NCBI GenBank assembly: GCA_022836615.1
Contig: MU405275.1
Location: 146,596-210,595 of the forward strand
Origin: Annulohypoxylon bovei var. microspora
Lineage: Eukaryota; Ascomycota; Sordariomycetes; Xylariales; Hypoxylaceae
Direction of reading: 5' to 3'
Length of the DNA stretch: 64,000 nucleotides
Each line of letters begins with the position of its first letter. The first letter of the stretch is position 1. This document shows positions 1 to 12,201 of the stretch, one piece after another. A program made the position numbers and the translations under genes. Below the pieces are notes generated by a model, which made no database searches, had not been told where the DNA came from, and saw only the letters and a list, made by a program, of their open reading frames with translations.

Positions 1-3000
1 TCTTTGTAGACGGAATAGCTAGGTATGATCGTCGCTGGAAGGGTTGCGGCTATGGTGTCTACATAGCTATAGCTATACAGTATGAGGACAGTTTAGGTAC
101 ATGTTAATAAAAGGGGTGGGATCGACTCCGGCATAGCCTTGGATTGAGTCCCAGGATGTGGCAGCTTATCGCACAGGCTCTCCGTGCGTCACCAGGATCG
201 TGATTGGCTTCTTCTTGCAGCCTTAGAAAAAGTTCCCAAGCTGCTTTCGGCCGGTGAGTGGGTCGATGAACCAGCGCCGTTACGTTCGATATACCCAACA
301 TTGAAGTCAAACCTGTGGGAGTATTCATTACATCGCGAATCGAGTCTTCGTTCGACGAAGAACGTAAAGTCGAGAAGAGCTAAGTAAAGGTTTGCATATG
401 AGATATCATCAGCCACGTGTGACCGAGCTCAGCCAAGCGCCGTAGACAGCCTTTGATAGGCAGGGAGATCCTACATGTAGGCTAAGGAAAAGATACTCGA
501 CGAAGCGCGCGTGCGGCTACATCTACCTAGACGTATCTTGGATCGCCGGTGGGCGGGCACGTACCCAGAACTGCGTCACTATCCCACTCTCTAAAGCTTT
601 ACGTAGCTAAAGATCTTCATATATGGTTAAGTCCAAACCTCTAATAAACATATTTTAATTATTTTAGTTCATATTAAAGGATATGCGACATTCATTAGGA
701 GAACTTTATTGTATATAGGTAAGAGGCTAAGAGCATAGGAAGTCGGCGAAGACCCTTTGCTTTTGATGGTTCGAGTACTAGTCTTTAGTCTACCCGGTTC
801 GGAGACCTGCACTTTAGGGGTAGTTTAAATTGATTGCTGTTGAAAAAGACTGATCACGTCGTACAGTAAAGACGACATGTCGTCCTCAGCCCATACGGGC
901 ATGAAAGGATCGCGGAAATCGTATGTGCTTCACCTCTATTCAGCCCAACGGCTTGATCTATTCTCAACAAATAGGGTAATTCTTTACAAGCACGATGGAT
1001 ATCCAAGCGCTTTCTGACACCGTCACATAAAATCCATCATCTCTATACGTGCTGGCGATCGCTCCTCAATACACAGTTACAACGTCTTGAAGGAACGCTC
1101 TCGAACAGGTAACGATTCGCCTGTCGGCCGGCGCATTAAAAAAGTAAAATATCTTTGGATAATCTATTTCGTTTCGCAAATGTATGCGCAACGGTGGTGG
1201 CACTGGTGGTAATAGCGCCTCAGACTTTTACAGCTTGCTGATCCGGACCCGTCCGGTTCGGCTCACACGTCGAGGCAGCGAGATTATAGCTGATCGACGA
1301 TTCCCACAACTGAAATACATCGTCAATCTGATCGACAGACTCTTTGCGGTAACAACGGCTGCTAATCTTCTCAGATAACGATTATCAATCTTTTTTATGC
1401 GTGGGATGATATCTTTAAAGGGAGAATCAGAGGGATACATCGGCTAACCCTCATTTTCTTTTTTCCGGCCAAGAGCAAACAACGAGGCTCTCCTCTTCAA
1501 CACATATGTACATATTATTATTATTATCATCCATCTTTTTTCGGCATTCCGTTGTTACTATTTACAAACAAACAGATATACCCATGGCACATAATGAGGG
1601 GTATTGCCGGGTCCCTTGATTATTCTATGTTATATAATACTACCAAATGGAATAGATTAGTTGGGGAAATGCACGATTTGAAGGATGCGCCGCAGCTTGA
1701 TCCCGCCTACTAGGTGACAGTGACGTTTTTTTCGACAGGATCAGAACTTGCTTAGACTTGAAGGCTGGACCGGGGAGAAAGCGGTCAATTAATAAGAAAT
1801 CTAAAGAGTCTCTGCATATCCGATTGTTTAGATTGACATCAATGCCATGCTACAAGCATGGTCGTTTCTGATTTAGGGCAACAGCAGTAAGCACATGCTG
1901 TCGTGACTTGCGACTCTGTACAACCTGAAGCAATCATCCAAGGGCGCGGTGGTTGTGTAAGAGCTGTGAAACTCAGCCTCTGGTTCAGTAGACGGAATCC
2001 CTGACAAAGAAAAAACATCGTCACCACACTGTAGTATTTTCTCCACGATCGGCTACATAGACCGCAGTCTAGACTACGAGGTCGGCTCTCCGAAAACAGT
2101 TTTTGACTTCACGATGTCATATCATCTACGGTAGAACCCAAGGGACGTCCGACACTACACGTGCCCTATTGTAAGCAGGACATCGCAAGGTGGGCAAGTG
2201 ACGAAAGAGCCATTTCTTCAAGACCCTTTTTCTCCACACACACACACTTTTCCCCAGATGTTTACTTTCTCTATGTCCACACATAGGAGGAGTTCTGATG
2301 CAGGGTTTCTGCAACTTCCATCGTCAGGACTCTTGGCCTCGAACTGCGATGGAATGTCGATTTGTCGATTATGTCGCCAACCGAGTAGCGCTTATTGCTA
2401 GGAACCCCCGCCTCGCCCGCCACCCAATGTGGTCATTGAATGGTACCTCGCTTCGGACCTACAACCATGTAGTTGCATCGCAGAGAGGATATTTTTCCTT
2501 TGAGAGAAGCCTCTGCTACTATGTACAGACCTTTAATCCATACCTGAATCTATGGATCCACGTTGAACATGTAGCTACCACTCAAACGATGTGAATCAAT
2601 GGTAGGTAATACGATAACGGGAAAATTCGGTATGAGAGTGTTAAGGTTGTCTCTAAAGTCGTCTCTCGGTGCCTTATTGTTGAATATTTAGCATTGATGG
2701 GAACTGGGCGATCTTCACTGGAAACTTCCGTTAAGAGGCATTGTTGCACTATCACAAACAATAAGGTACTAAGAACGGGACAGGGAACAGGGATCCAACA
2801 ATTACGATGACGCTACTACGCAGTAGGTATGGAGTCTCAAGCCGTATCTTTTCCCGCCACAAGCGACAGGCGCGAATTTTGCGATTCGCGCCAGGGTTTG
2901 TTGAGACTCAAGAAATAGGGAGGAGAAAGAGAACGGCGAACTCAAACTAAAGCTACGACAAGATAGGGAGTTAGTTAGAAGATGGGCTTTAAATGAAAGT

Positions 3001-6000
3001 TGCCGCGTTCGATCTAGTCAGTAACTTATGGGTGTGAGAGTGAGATAAAATCTCCTTCCAGCCAATACTAAGCTGATGGAGGTCAGCGTCGTCGTCGCTT
3101 GGATTGTATGTATGGTACTAGACGTTGCTAGATATCAACTAGAAAAACAATGTATCCTTGCTTACGGGTCCATAGGTATTCTCGTTCCATGGAATCCAGG
3201 CCGTCAGTGGATAGCGCGGGTTGGTAAGTGAGTTGCCCTTGCAGAAACCTGGGGTAAAGGTATCTGAGGCGTACAATGTATAGGTATACTAGTATATACT
3301 CCTCATCCCGTTCGTCCCGGATGCTTTACATAGATATCTCCTTTCCGACTAGGATGTATATAGGTTCATTATGAGAAATGAACTGCTAGGTACATATGTC
3401 CCATACTGAAGTACATATTGAAAGATATTTATAAATCCAATAGAAATCTTATTTAGAAACACGACATATTGCCTAATCAGCAAGCAAGCCGCATTGTGCA
3501 GCACAGTGTCGACGTTGATTTCCATTTACCAACCTACAACGTATTCATCCTCGGCGGTGTCCATACAGTGTCGTTGAAGCCTGCATACACATTCATATTA
3601 CTTGCATCAAATTCCTTGTGCAGGTGCAGGTGCAGTTGAGGTGGACGTATCGCGCTTCGTTCTCTCAGTGTTCCCTTCTGGGTCTTGCCGATGGAAATGA
3701 CAAGTCACTTTCTATCACCTGCTGTCGTATGCAAGCCGTGGTGGGTTCCAACTTGGTTCCAACTCATCGTAGCGGGTAACCAACTCAACACGTATCGTGT
3801 TTAGCTGCGATAATCTGAGAAGATAACACTACGTCTTAGCTTGATCATAGTATTAAAACCAATTAGAGATCCCATATTCGTAGGTCATCTCGGTCCGCGC
3901 TGTCAATATGTTTCGGCGGGCCACGAGTCGCTTGAGGTAAATACCTACCTACCTGCCAGCCTACATATCTGGCTGCCTTCGGTTGTCTTCCATCTAGCGT
4001 CTACCGGAACAGTGACACAGAAGGACCTGCATCTCTCCCGTCCGCCTCGAAACGAATCGGACATGGAATCGAGCCGCGCATACTATGTACTTGGTCGTGT
4101 CGTTTCTCTATGGAACATGCCGCTTAAGGACCTGGCTTCACAGGCAATTTCTTGCGACTATCCAGAGATAACCAGACAAATCGTCGCGACGGGCCAACTC
4201 AGCCCGAACTTGACCAAGAAGTGATGCTAACTAATGCTAGTTCATCAACTAATAGAAGAAAGTGATCATCATTCGAAGCGAATTTGATATTTGGCTATGC
4301 CAGAAGCTCGCATCGCTTCGGTCGTTTTCCAAGGTAATGGGACATTCGGCACGATTCAGCCCATACTAAATTCTTGTTGGGGGTGACTAGATGGCACGTT
4401 TGTGGTCCAATGGCCAGCCTATGTCAGCCTTTAGCCCTACCAATGCGCCAAAGTTTGGAACATTTCGGCCGAGTAAGTAATTGGAGCATTTCGTAGACAA
4501 AGACTAAAGTCCGTCGCTATCGCCTCCTCACAGTTGACGACTCGTCTTATGCCATAATGCTACAAGAAGGGTATCACATCCAGGTGTGCCAATACTACAT
4601 CTCCATTGAGCTATGGCACCGTCCTGCAAACGTTAAGGGGGTCACTTTGCCAACGAGAAGCATGCTTACGACCGAGTCGTGGTGTACTGTCAACTTGCAT
4701 AGTGTTTAAGACCAGCGCTACGATGATTGGTTTAATCACCCCTTTCTGTTCAATAGGTCGCCACTCTAAGAATTGAACTAGCCATAGTCACAGCCACAGC
4801 TCTTAGTCCCTATACTGTTACCTATTCCCGTGCTATCCGCTTTCGTTTATCCTATCGTCACCATTGTCGCTGGTGTTACACTTAGCTAGTGTCAAAAATA
4901 GTTAATCGCTTTAAGGAGTGTCTCCTCCGGGTCCCTTTATCTTTGCAAATCGTAGATAGGGGATTTGATTCTTGTTTCCAACCCCGGCAAGCCCGGGATT
5001 AAAATTGCGGAATCCTGCCGGTCCCAATTCCGCCTGGATGGCTCAACCTCATCTTAATGCTGCACGTCATTTTCTTCGACATGGCCTTTGCGTCACTCGA
5101 CTCTGATGATGGCATTGATCAATGATGAATGCCAACGCTGGTACGAATATAACTTCATATAACTTAATAGCGTTGTTGAAACTTTATGAGATACGCACAT
5201 GTTGCATTTAACTCACCAGACCCCCCTTTCTTCACCTAGCACTTACCCGGCACCATCGTGATGATCACCGGGGTAGCTTTCGTTCTAGTTTCGAGACTAA
5301 CCGCGAGCATGTGATGTGCCAAGTCCTTGATCTCAGGGATACGAGCCACACCGTTCGTGCCAAGACAACCCTCTTTTGATCTGTAAACTCGCGATGCTAT
5401 TCGACATGTCTCACCTCAGGCATGGTTTGGTGATGGCCCTAGCGGTTTCTTTCTCCACCACCAGCCACACTCGCAACTACAACCTCACCTAAAAATCCCA
5501 GGCGATCCTCTACCCCAGGCGGGCTAACGCATGCACCAAACTTTATCTACGGTAGGCCAGCCCCTGTTTGCCGAAGCACGCGTTTGCCTGTCATCGTCAT
5601 CTCAAATCTCCGTATTTTTTCGCCAAGAAGGTGAGGTGATCAGCCCGAACGTGATGAGGCGCGTAGCCTCTATTGGCTTCTTGGACTTGAGGATATCGTC
5701 GGGAACCGGCAGGCGCAAGATAAGACTACGAGAATTCTCCGTCCCTCCTGTCGAAGGGTGTTCGAGCTTCTAAGACATTCCGCTTAGATGTATCTGGAGA
5801 AGATGATATGCTACGCTACGGTTCGCCACTGCAAGAGGCCGAAAAGAGTCCTTTCTGCCACAGATATGGGACACAGCCGAGACAGCGTGAATTGAAGCAC
5901 AGGGTTTGCATAGTTATCGTTCAGAATGTTGTCAAAATCTCATACAACCTTCAACCGATGTCTTTGATGTCTCCGATGACGACAACCAGCAGCCGCAGCA

Positions 6001-6215
6001 AGTAGATAGGTAGGTATGTACGAGATATGTTGACGTGCAGGTAGGGTAGGGTCTAGCCGCAGGTACCCAACCCCCACGCAAGCATTACGCACGCAATCAC
6101 CACCCTCGCCTTTACCCTCACCATATGGGGTAAGACATTCCGTCACTAGCTCTCTCCGAGCTCTTCCGAGCTCCCTGCCACACAGCCCGTCGCATCGCCA
6201 GACACCCTGCTCCCG
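1..6215. other. Gene-poor intergenic stretch
   Basis: I see no convincing gene in these 6.2 kb. The open frames are short (up to 127 codons, and that one needs a TTG start), overlap on both strands, and show no family motif, signal peptide or plausible splice chain. Base composition is unremarkable. One nested inverted repeat at 2832-2909 is described separately. The stretch could hold non-coding transcripts or decayed genes that cannot be recognised by eye. Confidence 0.6.
2832..2909. repeat. Nested inverted repeat
   Basis: An outer 9-bp pair (GAGTCTCAA at 2832-2840 and its complement at 2901-2909) encloses an inner 9-bp pair (GGCGCGAAT at 2869-2877 and its complement at 2884-2892) with a 6-nt loop. 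The inner stem is GC-rich in otherwise ordinary DNA. The two arms are not concentric: the left spacer is 28 nt and the right spacer 8 nt. It could be a hairpin in RNA or DNA, or a small transposon remnant. No function can be assigned. Confidence 0.5.
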
Positions 6216-7084
6216 TCAGAAATCCCTCCTGACATAGTAGTAATCGCCCGTCAACTCCTCGGCATGCCTCCTACCCTCCGCCTGCAGCGCGAGCCTAACG
6301 CGGTTCGCCTCCAGGCGCTCGGCGGCCGTGCGCCTGCTCCGCGCGGCGACCTCCTCGACCCTGCGCCTGAGCTCGGGCGGCATGTCGGGGCCGGGCAGCA
6401 GGCAGTCGCGCGGCAGGGGCCCGCGGTCTAGCCACACGGCGTAGCGGCGCAGCGCGGCGTTAATGCCGGACCACGCGAGGCCCGGGTCGCCCGCGTGCTC
6501 GGCCGCCATCATGGCCGCGAACCCGCGCGCCGTCAGCAGCGGCATGCCGCCGTACGGCAGCTGCGCGCCCCGCGCGTCCCGCACCGCCACGCGGTGCTCG
6601 AAGCCCCACGCCTCGCACGCCGCCTTCAGCTCGAAGTCCGCGAGGTCCTCGCGCTGGAACATCGCGCTCGGCGTTAGGTTCGCTTTCCCTGATTTCGCGT
6701 TAGCGGCGGGAGAGGCGGGAAGGGCAGGGCAGGGGGGTAGGAGGCTATGGCGACAGAGCACCTACAGATGTTGTGCTCCCTGGGGAATCCGTGCACGTCT
6801 AGAAAGGCCGATAGCGTCTCAGGCGTGATGGTGCCGGTGCCATGTGGGTCGAGGCGGGCGAAGAAAGCAGCTAGTAAGGACTCCATGAGCGGTGTTGCCG
6901 TACCATCCGGATTAGATAAAGGTCCCCACGCACTCTGTGGTCGCCTCGGTGAAGGGGGCGGTGGGGCTTCGTGCTGCTGTTGCTGTGGCTGTTGCGGTCG
7001 AGGCCGGGCATACAGAGGTGGATTCGCCGGGGTCCGGAGCTCGTAGCCGGATGGCCGCGGTGGGATGGGCGGTGGGACATCCAT
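6216..7084 (-). CDS. DUF7514-like conserved fungal protein
   Basis: Two exons, 7084-6766 and 6688-6216, give 263 residues. The intron 6689-6765 (77 nt) has GTAGGT, a GCTAAC branch and CAG; splicing rebuilds a tryptophan codon (TG|G) and joins HNI to WKANL. The N-terminus is proline-rich (PPPIPPRP near residue 5) with a polyglutamine patch. It is followed by SAWGPLSNPDGTATPLME and a segment DPHGTGTITPETL that resembles an EF-hand loop. The C-terminal half ends in a basic, charged, probably helical stretch. The pattern matches conserved ascomycete proteins that I place in DUF7514 from memory; function is unknown. Exon 2 is strikingly GC-rich compared with its surroundings. I start at the methionine of MDVPPP because the upstream frame looks non-coding. 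The family name is less certain than the gene itself. Confidence 0.8.
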
Positions 7085-10022
7085 TGCAGCCAGCGATAGT
7101 ACCAGATAAATGATATATTCAATGACTTTTATGGTGTTGCACATACGTAAGGGATGACTAGCCACATTCTATATGCATTTCTGTCTCATATCCTGGCTGC
7201 CATAGCCAAGCCTCAGTATGCCCTAGCTGAACGACATTACCTTCCATTGAATTCAGCCGCACCAACGAGTAGATCTGAAATCGGTTAATATTTCCTTTCC
7301 CGATTATTCCCCCTGTCTTGCCTAGGCGCATAAGAACTTCCACGAGAATGGCTCGTGGAATACATGACGAACTAATGAGTGAACCACTACCGTGATGACG
7401 TTGAGCCGCCCCCAAGGGTCTAGAGGGTCTAGACCGCGCAGTAAGCCGAGATCTTGGTCTCGAAGTGAAGATAAGTTAGCTTGGCTGACGATTGCTGCAC
7501 CCGGGCGCCGCCAAGGTACCAAGCCCCTCCTCCCTGGGCCTAGGATCGCTGGAAGCATTCAATCCCATACATATGCAGCCACATAAGGGTCTAGACCGCT
7601 CCGAAGCTTCATGAGATGCATTGGCGCCTGGTGAACCGCTGGACGCGAAATTTGGAGATGGAATTGGGGTAAAGTCGAATGTAGATCCATCTGGGATGGA
7701 ATGGCGGCCGAGTATTTCTAACATGACGTCCCGCAAGATTGACCAGATTGACCGCATGCTAGTCCTAGAGTAGCTGGACCTTCATGCTAGGTTATCTATC
7801 TTCCTATATAGCAATTGCTTTTATGAGGTACATAGTCAAAATTTGACACGCACATCTGCATACTGTGATGTGTCCCTGCATGATCGCCGTTAGTCGTTTC
7901 TGCTCTGGCCCGGAAATTGGTTTTAAGGGTCTAGCCGGATCTACACGGAGCGGTGCGAAGGTACCTCTACCTAGGTAAGCGTGTATGCAAATTGGTGATA
8001 CAAAAACAGTAATATAGCTTGTTTTTATCTAGGTGCTTATGGTTCGACGACCTGCATTCGAGAGCGGAGAAGATGCCATGGCGTTAAGCCTGAAGGCATC
8101 AATCAACAGAGTCCGAGTGGTGCGCATGAGTTCTGTGACTTTCCGGTTGGATATAATATTGATTCGCAATGTCGGCCGCATGCTGTGTGGTTATTCCCGT
8201 TTTGTGTCTTCTTGGGCCTCTTGTTTTCTACCTATGCATGCGTCTATGCATGGTTTCGAAAAGAGAGCATGGACGAAATAATTCCGATGTCCGCTTGTCT
8301 ATATGTCGTGTAACGAATTTAGCAATCAGGAGACTCGTGCGTCGATTTTCACGATCCTTTGCCAAAGCTCGGCGGCGTCCACCCAGACACTTGTGGACTT
8401 ATACCGGTAGGTTCGGCACTTCTTCTTGCTACTAGAGTTTGACTCGGTCCTGGGATCAGGACGGAACTTACCGAGAGATAACTAGCGACGAGAAAACGGA
8501 TCAGCCATTTACAAGGTAAGGATCGAAGTAATGATTCAACAGGAAATCTGCTCATAATGTAAACCTAGGTAGGTACCTATATTAACAGTAACACTGATGA
8601 TGACTAATTGCGTATGGCTACAATATAGGTAAACTATTCGTATTCACATTAACATTGACGTCTCTTTTCCCATAGCTAATGAAGCAGAAATGTTTATTTT
8701 AGCCAGAATCTTTCCTATAGATCTTCACATAACCTTCAGTAATTTACAGCATAAAAGAGACATGAATACTGATCTAGTTTATACCCGATGGTGAAAAAGA
8801 TCGCCTCGTATCCTTTAACTTATACCGAAAGTTGGGAATTTATATGTTAATAATGAATGATAATTTATCTAATGGGATAGCTATAATAGATGAATACTTA
8901 CATAGAGTGAATATTAGCTTCGAGGTTAAATATACTATATCAATGGCAAAAGTGTTTCGGGAGGAGTACATCACTGATAACATTTATTTCCAATAGTGAG
9001 AACCTGACTACTTACAAGATAATTAAACGATAACTAAGGGACTTACTCTCTTAATAAATACATAATATTAAAGTGATTACCCTCAGGTAGCCTTAGGGTA
9101 CTTAGAACCACGGTAACAGGAAACTTTACAACACTATATTGATATTATTATCGATAATTATAGGTCCATAAGTAGGAGTACTTACCTACCTAGGTTTTGG
9201 TGATATAATTACCTCGGTTGTATTATTTTAACAAAGTGTTTACGCACTTAAGTAGGTACCTAGGTATTGGGACATTAAGAAGTTATAAGTAAAAGAAGAG
9301 GCACATAGCTATAACAGAAGGTGAATCGCATGCACATAGTTACCGAGTCGGTTAGGGTAGCTAAGTAAAATAGACGTTGAACACCTATTAGTCATATATT
9401 ATGTCTTAGCTCATCCAAAGTAAAGTTAACAAGAGCGCAAGTCGGTAACCACCTTCCAAGGTATCTAAGTAATGGTCCTAAATTAAACGGTGGAATAATT
9501 CATAATCGCTTATAGTACAATTTATTAGGTAAGTATTTCGTGAATGATAACATGATAACTGTTCTTTAGGTTGAATTTAATAAATAAATTTGAAGGCACA
9601 GGTTAATAGGGGTAATAAAGGCCCCCTCGGGTTTTTGAACAATACTTACAATGTTTATGACCGCAAATAAATACCAAATGTTAGCTGTAAGTCACCATCA
9701 TGTCTAGAAACAAATGAATAATTCAACGAAAGAAGATTTCATAACGGGATATGTTTGAGTTATTGGTATGTCTAGGTTAGGTAGGTATTATTGCTAACGG
9801 ATAGAAACATGAACATGTTCGAATAACATCATGACAATGAAGAATCAATATTGTCCTTATCTAAGAACGAATTATCCCACGAGACTAAACATTGAAAGGT
9901 AAATATATCTGAATTATTTATTGCTTTAAAACTTTATCTTCAATATTTAAGTGATTATGGTATCTTCAAGTAATTATATCTCACAATAATAAACATTTGT
10001 AGGCATCTAAAGTACCTGTGAA
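7085..10022. other. Intergenic, increasingly AT-rich
   Basis: No supported gene. Around 7410-7940 the string AAGGGTCTAG recurs three times (near 7415, 7586 and 7925), perhaps from a decayed repeat. From about 8550 to 10020 the DNA is AT-rich, has stops in all frames, and carries several copies of the CCTACCTAGGTAGG-type motif (8563-8580, 9183-9196, 9251-9266, 9770-9787). This may be an old, partly RIP-mutated repeat, but no element ends can be recognised. Confidence 0.5.
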
Positions 10023-12201
10023 TTATATAGGGCACAGCTTTCCGTTCTGCGTTGGGTAGTAGTCGATTTGGCCAGTCATGTACCAATCCTCAGAGCCGAC
10101 TGCAGTAGGTGCCCACATCAGACCCCATGGGTCGTACTTCTGCTTCAGCTGGTACAGGTAGTCGTAGTTAGTCCCGTAGAAGGCCTGTTGCCAGTTCGGT
10201 TCGTTGATGTCAGCTTCGTTGAGGTAAGCGCCGGCGTCAGGGGATACATCTCGCCACGGCTGCATGGTCTCAACTAGGTTCTTGTTCGCGGCCGCGATAT
10301 CAGCTGGGGTGGCCTCCTGAGTCCAAGTTGCGCCGAGTAAGGCGTGCAAGAGGGTCTCGCGCCATGCTGGGTTTACGGCGTTGGACTGATTGACCGATGG
10401 GTTTGTAGCCGCTTTCATGTTGTACCCGAGCATCAAGCCAGCCGTCTCAACGGACTGCCGGAGAGCGGCATTCTGAGCAGCTAGTTTCGTCGAGTTTTCC
10501 CAGTTGGAGCGGGGGAACAATCTAGACCCAGTGTTGAAATTCCACACACCACCCGTCTCGGTGCTGGCGGCCCAAGTGCCATTGATTGCACTAAGAACGC
10601 CACTATAGTCCGTATAGACAGCATCACTGACAGTAATGCTCAGACTAGCTAACTCAGCGAATAAAGGAGCAGATAAGCTTTTTAATCCGGTAGAGTTAAG
10701 ATCATTAGCCCACTGCGGCGCCATAGAAAAGGAGCAGTCGCCGAGGCAGCTGACAGACCAATAACTATACATTCCCGCATCGGCATATTCGGGGAATTTG
10801 GCGAAGACGGCATTGACACCACTCCAGAATGTCTCCGTTGAAACATTGTCACTGACGCCGAAGCTGTAGCTGAGAGTAGAAACAGGTGTCTTTGGGTAAG
10901 CCCGGATGACGAGCGAGGTCACGATTCCCCAGGTGCTGCCACCGCCGCCACGGAGGGCGAAGAATAGATCGGGGTTATTCTTCTCGTCAACGGACACAAA
11001 CCGGCCGTTTGGTAGGACAACCTCCATAGACAAAACTTGGTCGGCTGCCATGCCATATTTAGACAGCAGGGGTGAGTGACCACCACCAGCGATATATCCA
11101 CCACCGATACCGACGGTCTAACAAAATATCAATGTTAGATTTTACCTATCGCCTCGTTGTTTAATTTATAAGGGGGGTATGTCACTTACTCGGGTGTTAC
11201 CACCAACGACGTGAAGGCCTAAGTTGTCAGCGGCCGTGTAGATTTCTAAAGCCTGGACGCCAGAACCGATCTTGAAAGCCGGTCCCTTGTAGCCCGAGGG
11301 AGCATGAGTGTAAGTGGACCCTAGGTACTGGATGCCTTGGAGGGCATTGGTCCAAATCGAAAGAGCTTCGCCTCCGCTGGACTTAGCTTTGAAGTCGTGG
11401 CCTTTGTTTTTGACGATCAGCCGTAGGTTAAGGTTCCGGGCGAAGTTGACAGCAAGCTGGATCTGTGCCACATTTGTCGCTTTGACAACATACGATGGCA
11501 TGCCTCCAAGAGTACAGTTGGCACCTGTACGTGTGAGGCTCGGTGGCAAGCAACTCACTCCCTCGAAGATGTAGTACTGGATACCTAGAGGCTGCGACAG
11601 TCTAAGCGAAGTTAGAAGCTGGTTAATGTGAAAGTAAGAATGCATAACTCACTGGTACGAAGGCGTATCCCACTGGGAAGTGATCGATGCACACGTCGTC
11701 TCATTGTATTGAGGCCAATCCGAATAGCATGGTGCTGCGGTAGGCACACCCTCGACTAGAGCGCCGCCTAACAGAATATTAAGGAGATTCCATGTTAAAC
11801 GAGACGGCCAGCTTTGGTCTCCGGGATAGGTCTTGCAGACACGGCCAGAGCGTTTTTCAACAGCAGTTTCAGCATCACTAAAATCAAATAAAGTGACATC
11901 ACTGAGATTATAACTTGTCAAATTGCTGATAACATCGGTTGTGAGCTGGCTTGACTCGTATGAAAAGTAATCCACGCCCGATGACGCAGCGTCCGTTTCC
12001 ACCGTCTCGACAGCTGGCGCAACATTGTCCTCGGTGGCCTCTATTTGGAAGTACAAGGGTTAGCGAGCCACATCATCGCTATAGCGTTTCAGTGATGCAG
12101 TGTATGTATCAAGAATTAAGCTTACCGACACCGTCCTGTATTGTTTGAGCGAGCGCTAAGCTGGCTAGCGAAAGAGCCGCAACGAACGCGAGACGCGCCA
12201 T
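10023..12201 (-). CDS. Secreted FAD-linked oxidase, VAO/BBE type
   Basis: Four exons: 12201-12126, 12040-11653, 11601-11190 and 11117-10023, giving 656 residues. Introns are 85, 51 and 72 nt with good GT-AG signals. Residues 1-19 (MARLAFVAALSLASLALA) form a signal peptide, so the enzyme should be secreted. The PCMH FAD-binding domain is visible: RLIVKNKGHD with H223 as the likely 8-alpha-histidyl flavin ligand, then TVGIGGGYIAGGGHSPL. The C-terminal berberine-bridge domain ends with NEADINEPNWQQAFYG, NYDYL and YDPWGLMWAPTAVGSEDW. The cysteine that makes the second flavin bond in berberine-bridge enzymes aligns with T291, so only one covalent bond is expected. Closest in type are isoamyl-alcohol-oxidase-like (MreA) enzymes; the substrate cannot be read from the sequence. 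Several N-x-S/T sites suggest glycosylation. Confidence 0.93.

Noticed and set aside
3841..4224. 127-codon open frame on the plus strand
   Set aside because: It starts at TTG, has no family motif, and lies in DNA with many similar chance frames.
7158..7757. Short minus-strand frames upstream of the DUF7514-like gene as extra exons
   Set aside because: No splice chain keeps frame and no conserved motif appears; the proline-rich MDVPPP start is more convincing.
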